Part shown: in pieces, positions 9,326 to 17,898 of the stretch
How the letters are laid out: each line of letters starts with the position of its first letter
How positions within the stretch are numbered: position 1 is the stretch's first letter
NCBI GenBank assembly: GCA_934216615.1
Contig: CAKQCB010000004.1
Span: 248,001-312,000 of the forward strand
Direction of reading: 5' to 3'
Length of the DNA: 64,000 nucleotides
Source: an uncultured Anaerolineae bacterium
Lineage (GTDB): Bacteria; Chloroflexota; Anaerolineae; Aggregatilineales; Phototrophicaceae
The notes under the pieces: generated by a model
The model's input: only the letters and a program-made list of their open reading frames with translations
The model's database searches: none
Told to the model about the DNA's origin: nothing
Position numbers and translations under genes: made by a program

Positions 9326-9341
9326 AAATGTTCGGACATTT
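9326..9341. promoter_or_regulatory. Candidate operator upstream of the sugar importer
   Basis: A perfect inverted repeat AAATGT-TCGG-ACATTT lies about 70 bp upstream of the binding-protein start, in an AT-rich promoter region. The size and symmetry fit a LacI- or GntR-family operator, which suggests sugar-dependent control. The regulator is not identified. Confidence 0.4.
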
Positions 9342-9404
9342 TTGCGATTTTAGCGACCTAAAATAGGTTCGTCAAATTTCACGAGAGGATGATTGTATTT
9401 GGAA

Positions 9405-9591
9405 GGCACCTCACCTGCTTCGCTGATGCTCAGCCGTCCTCTCCGTGGGGAGAGGACAAAAGACGTTTCTCATCTCATGATGGGTTATGTTTCGCAAGCA
9501 AGTCGGTGACTTGCCCCTACAAAGTCCTCTTATATAACTCGCCCTCTCCCCACGGAGAGGGCACGATAGCGCAGCTGTCGGGGTGAGATGT
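9405..9591. repeat. Multi-hairpin interspersed repeat, copy B1
   Basis: The copy begins GGCACCTCACCTGCTTCG and ends with GGGTGAGATG. Inside are a hairpin with arms GTCCTCTCC/GGAGAGGAC, a GCAAGTC-GGT-GACTTGC palindrome (about 9497-9516) and a second hairpin GCCCTCTCC-CCAC-GGAGAGGGC. It lies in the gap 9256-10026 between the divergent sugar importer and nurA. It is nearly the same as the copy at 55810-55997, including the spacer AAAGTCCTCTTAT. Open frames across it are not genes. Confidence 0.85.
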
Positions 9592-9642
9592 TTTTTCACA
9601 GCTTTTCAAATCCGCAGGCATTATAGGGACAACCGTATCAAT

Positions 9643-9882
9643 GGCACCTCACCTGCTTCGCTGATGCTCAGCCGTCATCTCCATGGGGAGAGGACAAATA
9701 AGACAAACCCGTAGGGGCAAGGCATCGCCTTGCCCACCCCATTTCTGAATCTGATCCATTCGTTGATAACCAGAAACAAAACGGACAGGGCATGCCCTGT
9801 CCCTACAGAAATCCCGATTCGTAACGTGATTCTTTCCGCCCTCTACCCCACGGAGAGGGCACGACCCTATCGGGGTGAGGTG
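9643..9882. repeat. Multi-hairpin interspersed repeat, copy B2
   Basis: A second copy follows B1 in the same gap, with the same outer ends (GGCACCTCACC and GGGTGAGGTGC). Its middle differs: it carries GGGCAAGGC-ATC-GCCTTGCCC (9715-9735) and a perfect 20-bp palindrome GGACAGGGCATGCCCTGTCC (9783-9802), each bordered by GTAGGGGC/CCCTAC-like words. I see no gene in the rest of the gap up to nurA. Confidence 0.85.
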
Positions 9883-10026
9883 CGCCCCTCATCAATGCGC
9901 TACAATAGTGCTACAGGATGCTCTCTGCTTGACATTTTCAGAACACTCGTGCTAACCTAAATTTTATCAAACGTAAAATAAACTTTAAATGTTCGCTGAG
10001 AAGTTGTAAAAAGGAAACCGAAACGC

Positions 10027-11253
10027 GTGTCATTAGAATTTACAAAGCTGGTTGATCAAATTAAAACGATGGGACGCTATTACAGTCACCTTGATGCCAG
10101 CTTGTCGTCACGCATAGAACTCGCCTTAGCGTGGTTTTACAGTCATACCACGCTAGACCCCATCAATGAGCGTATTCAATTGGTGCGCCGTTCCGTTAGT
10201 GGATATCGTGGCGCTGCTTCCCCCGAACACGTTCAAGAGATCATCTGCGGTGTGGGTGACCCCGATGATGCCCCCACGACAAGCACGATTTTGGCGGTGG
10301 ATGGTTCACAGGTGTACCCTGACTTACATGCCAGCGCGTTGTATTATCTTCTGAATATCGGCGCATTCACCTTTTATCACGGTCAACTGCGTATTCCGGA
10401 ACAGTTCACAATCCCTGAACTGTTTTACGCCCCAACCGAAATTGAAGACCGTGATGGGCGTGCCATCACCAACCAGACCGTCAATGCACGACGTTCGGTA
10501 TTAGAAATGGAATGGTTAGCCAACTTGGCTTGGGACCTTCGCGATGAGCAGAGACCGCTCATCGCTTTTCATGATGGGAGTTTGCTCAAGTTTTTTGGCG
10601 CAACCGAAGTCGCCGATGCTGGAAAATTAGAGGCGCGTTACCTGACTGCGCTCAATAAACTGCGAGATTCAGGCGCGGTTTTAGCGGGCTATTTAGATAA
10701 ATCTCGCAGTGCCAACGTCATCAGCTTACTGCATCTGATGTCTTTGCCTGAAGATCAAGTCGATGATGCGCACGTGAAAACCAACGGTCAGCTTGAAGGC
10801 TTGATCGACGCGATGCTGTTTTATCACGTCTTAGAGCGTGGACAGCGTTCCGCTATCATGACCCCTAATTCCCCACAAAACCTCGCTTACAAACGCCAAG
10901 ATGATACAACAGGTGATTTGGAAATCTGTTTCTTTTATTTAAATGTGAGCGACAGTGCAAAACCCAACATTGTGCGCGTTGAAATTCCCATGTGGGTCGC
11001 GCGACAACCGCAAGCCGTCGCCGCCTTGCACAGCCTAATTTTGATCCAATGTGCGGCGCAGGGGCGGAAACGTTATCCCTATGTCCTCACCCGTGCTGAT
11101 GAATTGGCTTACGTGAGCAGTATTGAAAAACAACAACTCGACGAAATATTGCGGGTAGAGATGATGCGCAATCAATTGTCGCCCGAAACCTCGACAAAAC
11201 TACAATCAAAGAGTTTGGCGCGCAGTCATAAACGCCAACATCGGTTGGGATAA
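10027..11253 (+). CDS. nurA: NurA-domain DNA repair nuclease
   Basis: A 408-residue protein with the NurA nuclease signature VDGSQVYPD; Asp92 would be a metal ligand of the RNase H-like active site. A second acidic site, IAFHDGSLL, lies in the middle and VLAGYLDKSRSANVISLL follows. NurA is a 5-prime to 3-prime nuclease that resects double-strand breaks together with the hexameric translocase HerA. The start is GTG at 10027 with AAGGAAA upstream. It is followed after 11 nt by a HAS-barrel gene, so the pair looks like part of a NurA-HerA system, but no HerA ATPase gene is present nearby. Confidence 0.85.
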   Translation: MSLEFTKLVDQIKTMGRYYSHLDASLSSRIELALAWFYSHTTLDPINERIQLVRRSVSGYRGAASPEHVQEIICGVGDPDDAPTTSTILAVDGSQVYPDLHASALYYLLNIGAFTFYHGQLRIPEQFTIPELFYAPTEIEDRDGRAITNQTVNARRSVLEMEWLANLAWDLRDEQRPLIAFHDGSLLKFFGATEVADAGKLEARYLTALNKLRDSGAVLAGYLDKSRSANVISLLHLMSLPEDQVDDAHVKTNGQLEGLIDAMLFYHVLERGQRSAIMTPNSPQNLAYKRQDDTTGDLEICFFYLNVSDSAKPNIVRVEIPMWVARQPQAVAALHSLILIQCAAQGRKRYPYVLTRADELAYVSSIEKQQLDEILRVEMMRNQLSPETSTKLQSKSLARSHKRQHRLG

Positions 11254-11264
11254 AGGAATACATC

Positions 11265-11873
11265 ATGATTCAAGAAGAAACACGCTATACCATCGGGCGG
11301 GTGCTTCGTGCCAGCACCACGGGCTTTGATTGTGGAACGCGCGGAACGCGCATTGACGACAAACACACGCTCGGCGCATTTGTCAAAGTGCCTGTCAATG
11401 AAGAACGCACCGTTTGGGCGATTGGCTTGATCTACGCCATCCGTATTGATGATGATCCTTTAGCCCGTGAATTGGTCATGGCGAGCGGGATCGATAACAA
11501 TATTTTGATGGATCAACGCGAAAACCGTATGGTTCCGGTCGAAATTTGTGTCATCAACATCGGCTGTGTGATGGATGGATACGTCATTCATAACTTGCCC
11601 CCGCGTCCGCCGATGAGCTTGGTCGAAGTAGATTTATGCTACTCGGACGAAATCTACGCGTTCACCCAACAGTCGGATTATTTCCGCTTGATCTTAAACG
11701 CGAAAGAAATTCCGTCGGATGAACTGTTGGTCGCCGCCCTTCGCTATGCCCAAGCAGCCTATCCAGCCGAAGAACGCGAAGCCTTTTTAATTCGTTCGGG
11801 ACAGCATTTGGTGCGCTTGCTCTCGCACGATCTGCGCCGTCTACAGCACGTCTTGATGTTGATTCATCCGTGA
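11265..11873 (+). CDS. Stand-alone HAS-barrel domain protein, NurA partner
   Basis: A 202-residue protein. The first 90 residues (YTIGRVLRASTTGFDCGTRG, then LGAFVKVPVNEERTVWAIGLIY) resemble the HAS-barrel, the beta-barrel shared by HerA and F1/V1 ATPases; in HerA it docks NurA. The remaining 110 residues are mostly helical (ELLVAALRYAQAAYPAEERE, then HLVRLLSHDLRRLQHVL) and carry no Walker motif, so this is not a complete HerA. It is probably cotranslated with nurA (11-nt gap). Its last 10 nt overlap the convergent DUF2867 gene. The assignment of the domain is from pattern recognition and should be treated as likely. Confidence 0.65.
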   Translation: MIQEETRYTIGRVLRASTTGFDCGTRGTRIDDKHTLGAFVKVPVNEERTVWAIGLIYAIRIDDDPLARELVMASGIDNNILMDQRENRMVPVEICVINIGCVMDGYVIHNLPPRPPMSLVEVDLCYSDEIYAFTQQSDYFRLILNAKEIPSDELLVAALRYAQAAYPAEEREAFLIRSGQHLVRLLSHDLRRLQHVLMLIHP

Positions 11874-12412
11874 GCCGTCCCGCTCAGCTCATTGAGGGCT
11901 GATGCGCGCAGCCCCGCTTTGCCCATCTCATTCACCACCAGATGATGAAAGGGACGGATCACATTAAAATACACCGGCCCCGTCCAGTGCCAATACTCCA
12001 CTAACGTGATCACCGTGAAAATGCGAGAATCGCTTTCCCCTTGTTCGTTGAGAATACAGAGAAACGCACTCAAGTGTTTATCGCTGGCAGAAACGAGCCA
12101 ATAGCGTTCGACTTCGGCTTCTACGACGGTGAAAAAAGTAGCGGGTTGTCCGCGCTTCATCGGTACATCCTGCGGTTGCATCGTGAGTTTCTCATCTGGA
12201 ATGCCTGTTTGTTTCATCCCCAATAAACGGACAAACCCCCAACGCACACCATACAACGCTTTGATCCACGCGGGATAGTAGCTGATGAATCCGGCGATGA
12301 ACGCATCCATGCGCCCTTGTCCGTGAAACGTCTTGACGTCGATATGATCACAGCGGGAAGCAATCTCCATCAGCGTAGGGATTGCGTCAGCGCCTACGGG
12401 CAAGTTTTGCAT
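11864..12412 (-). CDS. DUF2867 domain protein
   Basis: A 182-residue protein resembling the DUF2867 family, which is often fused to or encoded near short-chain dehydrogenases. Recognisable features are the alternating strand/aromatic pattern YWLVSASDKHLSAFLCILNE and the C-terminal YWHWTGPVYFNVIRPFHHLV. No catalytic motif is known. The fold may be a START/SRPBCC-like cup for a hydrophobic ligand, which is an inference. It is transcribed alone and ends convergently against the HAS-barrel gene. Confidence 0.7.
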   Translation of the reverse strand: MQNLPVGADAIPTLMEIASRCDHIDVKTFHGQGRMDAFIAGFISYYPAWIKALYGVRWGFVRLLGMKQTGIPDEKLTMQPQDVPMKRGQPATFFTVVEAEVERYWLVSASDKHLSAFLCILNEQGESDSRIFTVITLVEYWHWTGPVYFNVIRPFHHLVVNEMGKAGLRASALNELSGTAHG

Positions 12413-12619
12413 CTGGTTTTCCTCGTTCTAACGTCTATTGAAATAGGGCATGGGTTCACATCAGGGACCATCTCGCGCGACGCGACATCATCCCCCACAT
12501 GAATAAACCTCTTCGATGAAGTTCCGTCAAGTAAAGCGAAAGATTTTCATATCGCAAGAAACATAAAAATTGGCCTGAATGCGTTATGATCTGAGGTGTT
12601 CAGTCAGATCTAACCATAA

Positions 12620-13111
12620 ATGGCACACGCAATGATCACATTTAGAATGGGGACCGTAGACGAGGTTTCTACCGTGGTCCATCATCGCCATGCGATGTTC
12701 ACCGAGATGGGGCGCGGGACGGAAGAACAGCTTCAGAAGATGGATGAAGCCTTCGCCGTTTGGCTTCAAGACGCCATACGTCGAGGGAAATATCATGCGT
12801 TCTTCGCAAAAGTGGATGAAGATGGTGAAGAACACATCATCGCGGGGGCGGGTTTATGGTTGATCGAGTGGGCGCCCGGCCCGTTCGATCTCGGCACCGA
12901 GCGCGGATACATCGCCAACGTATACACCGAACCAGAATTTCGAAAGCGTGGGGTGGCGCAGCAGTTAGTTGAGCAGTGTTTGGGAGCGTGTCGTCAGCGT
13001 GGGTTAACATTTGTGACGTTACATCCAAGTGACGCCGGAGCGCCCATTTATGCCGAAATAGGCTTCAAAGAAAGCCGTGAAATGATCATCAATCTGCATG
13101 AGACAAAGTGA
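12620..13111 (+). CDS. GNAT family N-acetyltransferase
   Basis: A 163-residue acetyl-CoA-dependent acyltransferase. The core GNAT motif is YIANVYTEPEFRKRGVAQQL: the V/I-x-x-V/Y-T strand followed by the R-x-x-G-x-A pyrophosphate loop. A C-terminal strand with APIYAEIGFKESREM follows, typical of the Tyr-containing end of GNATs. The substrate is unknown. There is no clear ribosome binding site at 12620; a second ATG at 12632 is possible. The next gene starts 6 nt after the stop, so the two form an operon. Confidence 0.88.
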   Translation: MAHAMITFRMGTVDEVSTVVHHRHAMFTEMGRGTEEQLQKMDEAFAVWLQDAIRRGKYHAFFAKVDEDGEEHIIAGAGLWLIEWAPGPFDLGTERGYIANVYTEPEFRKRGVAQQLVEQCLGACRQRGLTFVTLHPSDAGAPIYAEIGFKESREMIINLHETK

Positions 13112-13117
13112 GTTGTT

Positions 13118-13969
13118 ATGCCACAAACCTACTATGACTTTAACGCCTCGTCCGTGGGCAAGCCCGATCTCCATTTAGCCGTAGCCAATGGCTTTCCACC
13201 CGCAAGCTATCATCCCTTATTTGATCCTATGAGCGACCGCTATCATGTGTACAGCTTGCCTCCACGTCCGTTGTGGACAGACCCGCCCGCACCCGCCACC
13301 ATGAAACATTGGGAATCGCTCGCCGACGATATTTTAGCGGGCTTTGACCAGTTCAAAATCAACAAGACCATCGCCGCCGGCCATTCCTTTGGGGGCATCG
13401 CCACGATGATCGCCGCCGTGAAACAACCGGAACGTTTTCACGCCCTCATTTTGTTAGACCCAACGTTACTTCCTAAGAAGATGTTATTTGTCGCACGGCT
13501 GGCACGCATGTTCGGGATGAACTCACGCAATCAACTTACACAAAAGGCGCTCACCCGTCGAAGCCAATTCGACAGCATCGATGAGGCGTATACATATTGG
13601 CGGGGCAAGCGTCTGTTTCGGGATTGGTCAGATACATCAGTTCGAGCTTATACCGAAAGTCTGCTCAAACCCAACCCTGATGGCGGGTATGAACTGGCAT
13701 GGTCCACTGCTTGGGAAGCCCGTTATTACGACACGTTGATATTAAACGGCTGGTCATGGGCGGCAAAATTAAAGAACACCCTGCCGATTTTGATTATTCG
13801 CGGGGAAACCAGCAACACCTTTTTTGAAAATGCGGAAGCGGGCTTGCGCAAATTGCTACCGCAAGCCGACTTTGCACTGATCAAAGGACACGGGCATCTT
13901 TTTCCACACTCCGCCCCCGACGAAACTCGATCCTTGATGACCGACTGGTTGAGCCAGCAGGGGATGTAG
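13118..13969 (+). CDS. Alpha/beta hydrolase
   Basis: A 283-residue alpha/beta-hydrolase. The nucleophile elbow is GHSFGG (in KTIAAGHSFGGIATMIAA). ALILLDPTLL follows, with the acid probably near TLPILIIRGETSN and the catalytic His in IKGHGHLFPHSAP. The N-terminal strand AVANGFPPASYHPLFDPM carries the oxyanion-type turn. Substrate unknown; esterase or lipase-like activity is plausible. It follows the GNAT gene by 6 nt and is followed by an interspersed repeat. Confidence 0.88.
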   Translation: MPQTYYDFNASSVGKPDLHLAVANGFPPASYHPLFDPMSDRYHVYSLPPRPLWTDPPAPATMKHWESLADDILAGFDQFKINKTIAAGHSFGGIATMIAAVKQPERFHALILLDPTLLPKKMLFVARLARMFGMNSRNQLTQKALTRRSQFDSIDEAYTYWRGKRLFRDWSDTSVRAYTESLLKPNPDGGYELAWSTAWEARYYDTLILNGWSWAAKLKNTLPILIIRGETSNTFFENAEAGLRKLLPQADFALIKGHGHLFPHSAPDETRSLMTDWLSQQGM

Positions 13970-13971
13970 AG

Positions 13972-14203
13972 AACACCTCACCTGCTTCGCTACGCTCAGC
14001 CGTCCTCTCCCCACGGAGAGGGCACGACCCCGTCGGGGTGAGGTGCCCTTTAAAAAATCACAACTACCGTAGGGACACCGTTTTAAAAACACCTCACCTG
14101 CTCGCTGATGCTCAGCCGTCCTCTCTGTGGGGAGAGGACAAAGGGACGCGGACAGGGCAAGTCGGTGACTTGCCCCTACTTGAATATGTGACGCGGTGAG
14201 GTC
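13972..14203. repeat. Multi-hairpin interspersed repeat, copy C (two units)
   Basis: Between the convergent hydrolase and M32 genes lie two units. The first (13972-14045) is a minimal unit with ends ACACCTCACC and GGGTGAGGTGCC around the hairpin CCTCTCCCCACGGAGAGG. The second (about 14088-14203) starts ACACCTCACCTGCTCGCTG, has the hairpin CCTCTCTGTGGGGAGAGG, then the palindrome GGGCAAGTC-GGT-GACTTGCCC (14155-14175), and ends GCGGTGAGGT. Confidence 0.85.
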
Positions 14204-15709
14204 TTACAACCCGTAAATCGATGTGTATTTCTGGCGCAGATAATCCGCGTAGTACTGTTGATTGATGCCTTCACCCACCAACCGTTGCGTCAGTTCGTTG
14301 GTGGTGAACTTACGCCCATGCACATGAATATTTTGATTCAGCCATGTCAGCAAGGTATCAAACTTGCCTTGCGCAAACTCGCCCATCAAGTTGGGATGCG
14401 CCTTCAACGCTTGGTTAAAGTATTGAGCCGCCAGCAGATTCCCTAACGCATAGGTCGCGAAATAACCGACCAGCCCGCTTGACCAGTGAACATCTTGCAA
14501 CACACCTTCACTGTCATTAGGGGGCACTACGCCGATATACGATTCAAACCGTTCTGCCCAAATTTGAGGCAGTTTCGCCAAGTCAACATTGCCCGAAATC
14601 ATGTCCATCTCAAGCTCAAAACGCAACATGATATGCAGGTTATAGGTCGCTTCATCGGCTTCTACGCGGATGAACGACGGCTTCACGCGGTTGATCGACT
14701 TATAGAACGTGTTGAGATCGACATCACCCAGCGATTCGGGGAAGGTGCTTTGCAACGAGGGGTACGCCCATTCCCAGAAAGGCAAACTGCGCCCGACGAT
14801 ATTTTCCCACATGCGCGATTGCGATTCATGCACGCTGAGGGATGTTCCGCTTTCGAGGTTGGTTCCAGCAAGGTTTGCACCGACACCTTGTTCATACATC
14901 CCATGCCCTGCTTCGTGCATCAAGCCGAACAGCGCGGGGTTCAAAAAGTCAGGATAAAAACGGGTGGTGAGGCGCACATCAGTACGGGAAAAGCTCGAGC
15001 AGAAGGGATGAACGGACACATCGGTACGACCGCGATTGAAGTCGAAGCCTAAGGTCTTGATGATTTCGCGCCCAAATTGTTCTTGTTTGTTCACATCAAA
15101 ATGGCGATGCACCACGCTGTCATCTACCGTGTCATGGTTGGCTTTGATCGCTTCGATGAGCGGGACGATCTGCGCTTTGTGCTGGTCGAAAATGGTGCGG
15201 ACTTCGTTGGCTTTCAAGTCGCGGTCATATTCGCTCAAGAGGGCATCATATGGGTGATCTTCATAACCCAAATAATCCGCCGCGCGCTTCTTCAAGTCGA
15301 TGATCTTGCGCAGGGTGGGTAAAAAGCTGGCAAAATCATTTTTGGCGCGGGCTTCTGCCCAAACTTCATGCCCCAAGATGACTTCGCGGTTCATTTCGGC
15401 GACGAATTCAGTCGGATATTTGACCTGATCATCATAATCTTTGCGGGCAATACGGACGATACTCGCTTCATCCGAATCATAATCCGCCCCATTCAGTTCT
15501 GCTTCCGCTTCGCTGATCAATTCGCCTAGCTCTGCGGAAGTGGCTAATGGGTGAACCAATAATGTGAGCGCTTCGAGTTGGGAGGCGCGCGCTTCAACTG
15601 CACCGCGCGGCATCTTCACTTGTTGATCCCAACCTAATAACCCACCAATTGAGTTCATATTTGCGATTAATTTAAGTTTTTCTTGCAGTAAATTAAATTT
15701 TTCACCCAT
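14204..15709 (-). CDS. M32 family carboxypeptidase (thermostable carboxypeptidase)
   Basis: Zinc metallocarboxypeptidase of the M32 family that removes C-terminal residues from peptides in the cytoplasm. The zinc site HEAGH occurs in FGLMHEAGHGMYEQG, the downstream Glu ligand in SLSVHESQSRMWEN, and the family block IRVEADEATYNLHIMLRFELE follows. From ATG 15709 the protein has 501 residues, the usual family length, with WDQQVKMP near residue 27 as in relatives. A longer reading from ATG 15763 adds 18 residues and also has a good site (GAGGAG); the shorter start has AAAGGAG. I prefer the shorter one. Confidence 0.93.
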   Translation of the reverse strand: MGEKFNLLQEKLKLIANMNSIGGLLGWDQQVKMPRGAVEARASQLEALTLLVHPLATSAELGELISEAEAELNGADYDSDEASIVRIARKDYDDQVKYPTEFVAEMNREVILGHEVWAEARAKNDFASFLPTLRKIIDLKKRAADYLGYEDHPYDALLSEYDRDLKANEVRTIFDQHKAQIVPLIEAIKANHDTVDDSVVHRHFDVNKQEQFGREIIKTLGFDFNRGRTDVSVHPFCSSFSRTDVRLTTRFYPDFLNPALFGLMHEAGHGMYEQGVGANLAGTNLESGTSLSVHESQSRMWENIVGRSLPFWEWAYPSLQSTFPESLGDVDLNTFYKSINRVKPSFIRVEADEATYNLHIMLRFELEMDMISGNVDLAKLPQIWAERFESYIGVVPPNDSEGVLQDVHWSSGLVGYFATYALGNLLAAQYFNQALKAHPNLMGEFAQGKFDTLLTWLNQNIHVHGRKFTTNELTQRLVGEGINQQYYADYLRQKYTSIYGL

Positions 15710-15853
15710 TTGGTATGACTCCTTTATAATTTCTCTGGCAGGGCTGATTTTAAAAGACTTCATGACGTCTCCTCAAGTCTCAGCCTGCCCCTAGGACTTT
15801 ATACCCCGTATAATCCTTAATAAATACAACAAAGTCTGGTTGAAGGTTGCGTA

Positions 15854-16567
15854 ATGTATGCTTCTGAACTAAATACGGATGTAAAACCTGCTCCATGGAA
15901 ATTACGGGGTGATGGTTATCTTTTCTTTTACCGTTTTAATGACCCCGTTGAAGGGATGTGGGGCGATTTACCTCCTCATTTACAAGAAAAATGGCGCGGT
16001 GGCATGGGCGCGGTGGCGTGGATGCGCTATCGCTCATCTCCTGTAGGGCCGTATGATGAAATCTTATGTATCCCCGGCCGTTTTGCACACGGACGTAAAA
16101 ACCGCCACAGCGTCACCCGTATTTATGTCAATTCGCATCGAAGTATTCAAGGCGGTCGTCAAAATTGGGGACTTCCGAAATATTATGCTGACTTTCGCTA
16201 CGAACAAATTGACACCAACACAGAACAATACACAGCCTCGTTAGATGGCTACCCTTTTGCGCAGGCGGTGATGAAACCCGGCCTTGCTAAATTCCCGCTG
16301 AATACCCGCTTATGCCCGATTCAACTGGGTCAGTGGTGGGAAGGACACTATCTTCAAACGGAACTGCGCTTAAACGCGGGTGTAAGTTTGATGAATGCCA
16401 CGCTCCAGATAGATACCAGCAAAGGGGCTGTGTTTCCGAATGTGAATGATCTTCAACCGATTGGAACCGTCAAGTTGTGGAATTTTGAAATTACCTTCCC
16501 TGCGCCGAAACATACAGAGGATGCCGAAGCGACCGTAACGGTTGGACAGCAGCCGACAACTTTGTGA
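15854..16567 (+). CDS. Acetoacetate decarboxylase-like protein
   Basis: A 237-residue protein with the acetoacetate decarboxylase superfamily fold pattern: GPYDEILCIPG, then VTRIYVNSHRSIQGGRQNWG followed by LPK, where true decarboxylases carry the Schiff-base lysine region. Many family members are not decarboxylases, so the reaction is uncertain. The protein lacks a signal peptide. It begins a four-gene operon with a GNAT, a CPBP protease and YjjX, with gaps of 6 nt, 8 nt and an overlap. Confidence 0.75.
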   Translation: MYASELNTDVKPAPWKLRGDGYLFFYRFNDPVEGMWGDLPPHLQEKWRGGMGAVAWMRYRSSPVGPYDEILCIPGRFAHGRKNRHSVTRIYVNSHRSIQGGRQNWGLPKYYADFRYEQIDTNTEQYTASLDGYPFAQAVMKPGLAKFPLNTRLCPIQLGQWWEGHYLQTELRLNAGVSLMNATLQIDTSKGAVFPNVNDLQPIGTVKLWNFEITFPAPKHTEDAEATVTVGQQPTTL

Positions 16568-16573
16568 CAAATT

Positions 16574-17119
16574 ATGATGGATACGATTACGATTCGAAAT
16601 GCAACGTTGCAAGACGCGGTAGGCTATATTCTGCTCATCGGGGAAATTCTTCGGGAAGTGCCGCCTGTAGATACCCCCTATAACGCAGATGAATTTAACC
16701 CGGGGGTAGACCGCATCCGCTTACGTATTTTAGAAGCTACCCAAACCCCCAACAGTTGTTTTCTCGTGGCCGTTGAACCTGCCCAAAACCGCATCATCGG
16801 CTCATTGACGTGTGCAGGTGGCACGTTAAAAGCAGATCGGCATGTGACGACGTTGGGCATTTATATCGCCAAGCCCTGGCGTAACCAAGGGGTTGGCTCT
16901 CAACTGATGTGTGAAGGCATGACATGGGCGAAGAAAAACCCGCTCATTCAGCGCGTCGAACTGGACGTTTCTACCCGTAATACCAACGCGATCACCCTCT
17001 ATGAAAAATTCAACTTTGTGAATGAAGGGGTGAAACGGCAAATGTATTTTCGCCATAACACATGGATCGACATGATGTTCATGGCATGGATTAAAGACCC
17101 ATCCTTACATGAAAAGTGA
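16574..17119 (+). CDS. GNAT family N-acetyltransferase (RimI/YhhY-like)
   Basis: A 181-residue acetyltransferase. The acetyl-CoA loop is TLGIYIAKPWRNQGVGSQLM (R-N-Q-G-V-G). ELDVSTRNTNAITLYEKFNF carries the conserved N-x-x-A-x-x-L-Y-E-K-x-G/N-F motif of protein or amino-acid acetyltransferases. The start is one of two adjacent ATG codons (16574 or 16577), 6 nt after the previous stop. The substrate cannot be told. Confidence 0.9.
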   Translation: MMDTITIRNATLQDAVGYILLIGEILREVPPVDTPYNADEFNPGVDRIRLRILEATQTPNSCFLVAVEPAQNRIIGSLTCAGGTLKADRHVTTLGIYIAKPWRNQGVGSQLMCEGMTWAKKNPLIQRVELDVSTRNTNAITLYEKFNFVNEGVKRQMYFRHNTWIDMMFMAWIKDPSLHEK

Positions 17120-17127
17120 AGTGATTT

Positions 17128-17898
17128 ATGTTTAACCAGCCAGCCACCGACGACCAACGTTCTTTATGGCAAAAAATAGGTCAAATGGGCACCGCGCCGA
17201 CTTGGAATCTCGGCAAGGTGACGATCACCCTTGTGTGTGCCTTTTTCGCCTTCATCATCGGAAGTATTATCGTCCTCACATGGGCGGAAAATCAGCCGTT
17301 TGCGACGCTTGCGGGGTGGTCATTAGGCGCGGTTTTGACCATCTTCTTCATCAGCCGTTATTTTGGCATGAGCAACGAAACCGCAGGCTTGCAAATGCAA
17401 CCCCCTGCCATGAGCGCCTTTTTCATCATGTTCATCGCCATCGGCTTCGCCTTCGGGGCAGACTTGTTGGCGCTGGCCGTCACAGGGGAATTTTTACCGT
17501 CCCCCGAACTGGCGAGCGTGAACCTGAATGGATTTTCAGGCGTTGAAGGCTTCTTCATGATCGTGTTCATGATCTTTTTGCAACCGGTCGCTGAAGAATT
17601 GGTGTTTCGTGGGGTGGCTTTCCCTGTCTTACGCCAAAAACTGCGTCCCTATCTCGGAATTCTTGTCACGGCAGTGTTATACGGCGCGTTTCACTTTTTG
17701 GTCTACCCGCCCAACATGAACAGCATCAACGCCATCACGCCGATCTGGTATGGATTCGTCACGCCGATGTTGGCGGGCATCGTGATTGGCATGTTTCGTT
17801 CCGCAACCGGGTCTACCCGCGCTGCCATTTATGCACATATCGCCTTTGGCTTATTCGCGGTGTTGAAGGTGGTCACCATCATGGGGGGACTTGGATGA
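17128..17898 (+). CDS. CPBP family intramembrane glutamic endopeptidase
   Basis: A 256-residue membrane protein with about seven hydrophobic segments. The CPBP (Abi/CAAX protease-like) motifs are present: motif 1 EELVFRG in PVAEELVFRGVAFPVLRQ, motif 2 with the conserved His in YGAFHFLVYP, and a final His in IYAHIAFGLF. The glutamates and histidines form the active site of Rce1-like intramembrane proteases. Its 3-prime end overlaps yjjX by 4 nt (ATGA), so the two are translationally coupled. Substrate unknown. Confidence 0.9.
   Translation: MFNQPATDDQRSLWQKIGQMGTAPTWNLGKVTITLVCAFFAFIIGSIIVLTWAENQPFATLAGWSLGAVLTIFFISRYFGMSNETAGLQMQPPAMSAFFIMFIAIGFAFGADLLALAVTGEFLPSPELASVNLNGFSGVEGFFMIVFMIFLQPVAEELVFRGVAFPVLRQKLRPYLGILVTAVLYGAFHFLVYPPNMNSINAITPIWYGFVTPMLAGIVIGMFRSATGSTRAAIYAHIAFGLFAVLKVVTIMGGLG

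Noticed and set aside
9389-9960. Open frames in the nurA upstream gap
   Set aside because: They are translations of repeats B1 and B2 and show no conserved protein pattern.
13972-14203. Possible CRISPR-like array from repeated short palindromes
   Set aside because: The repeated units differ in length and are not separated by regular unique spacers; there are no cas genes.
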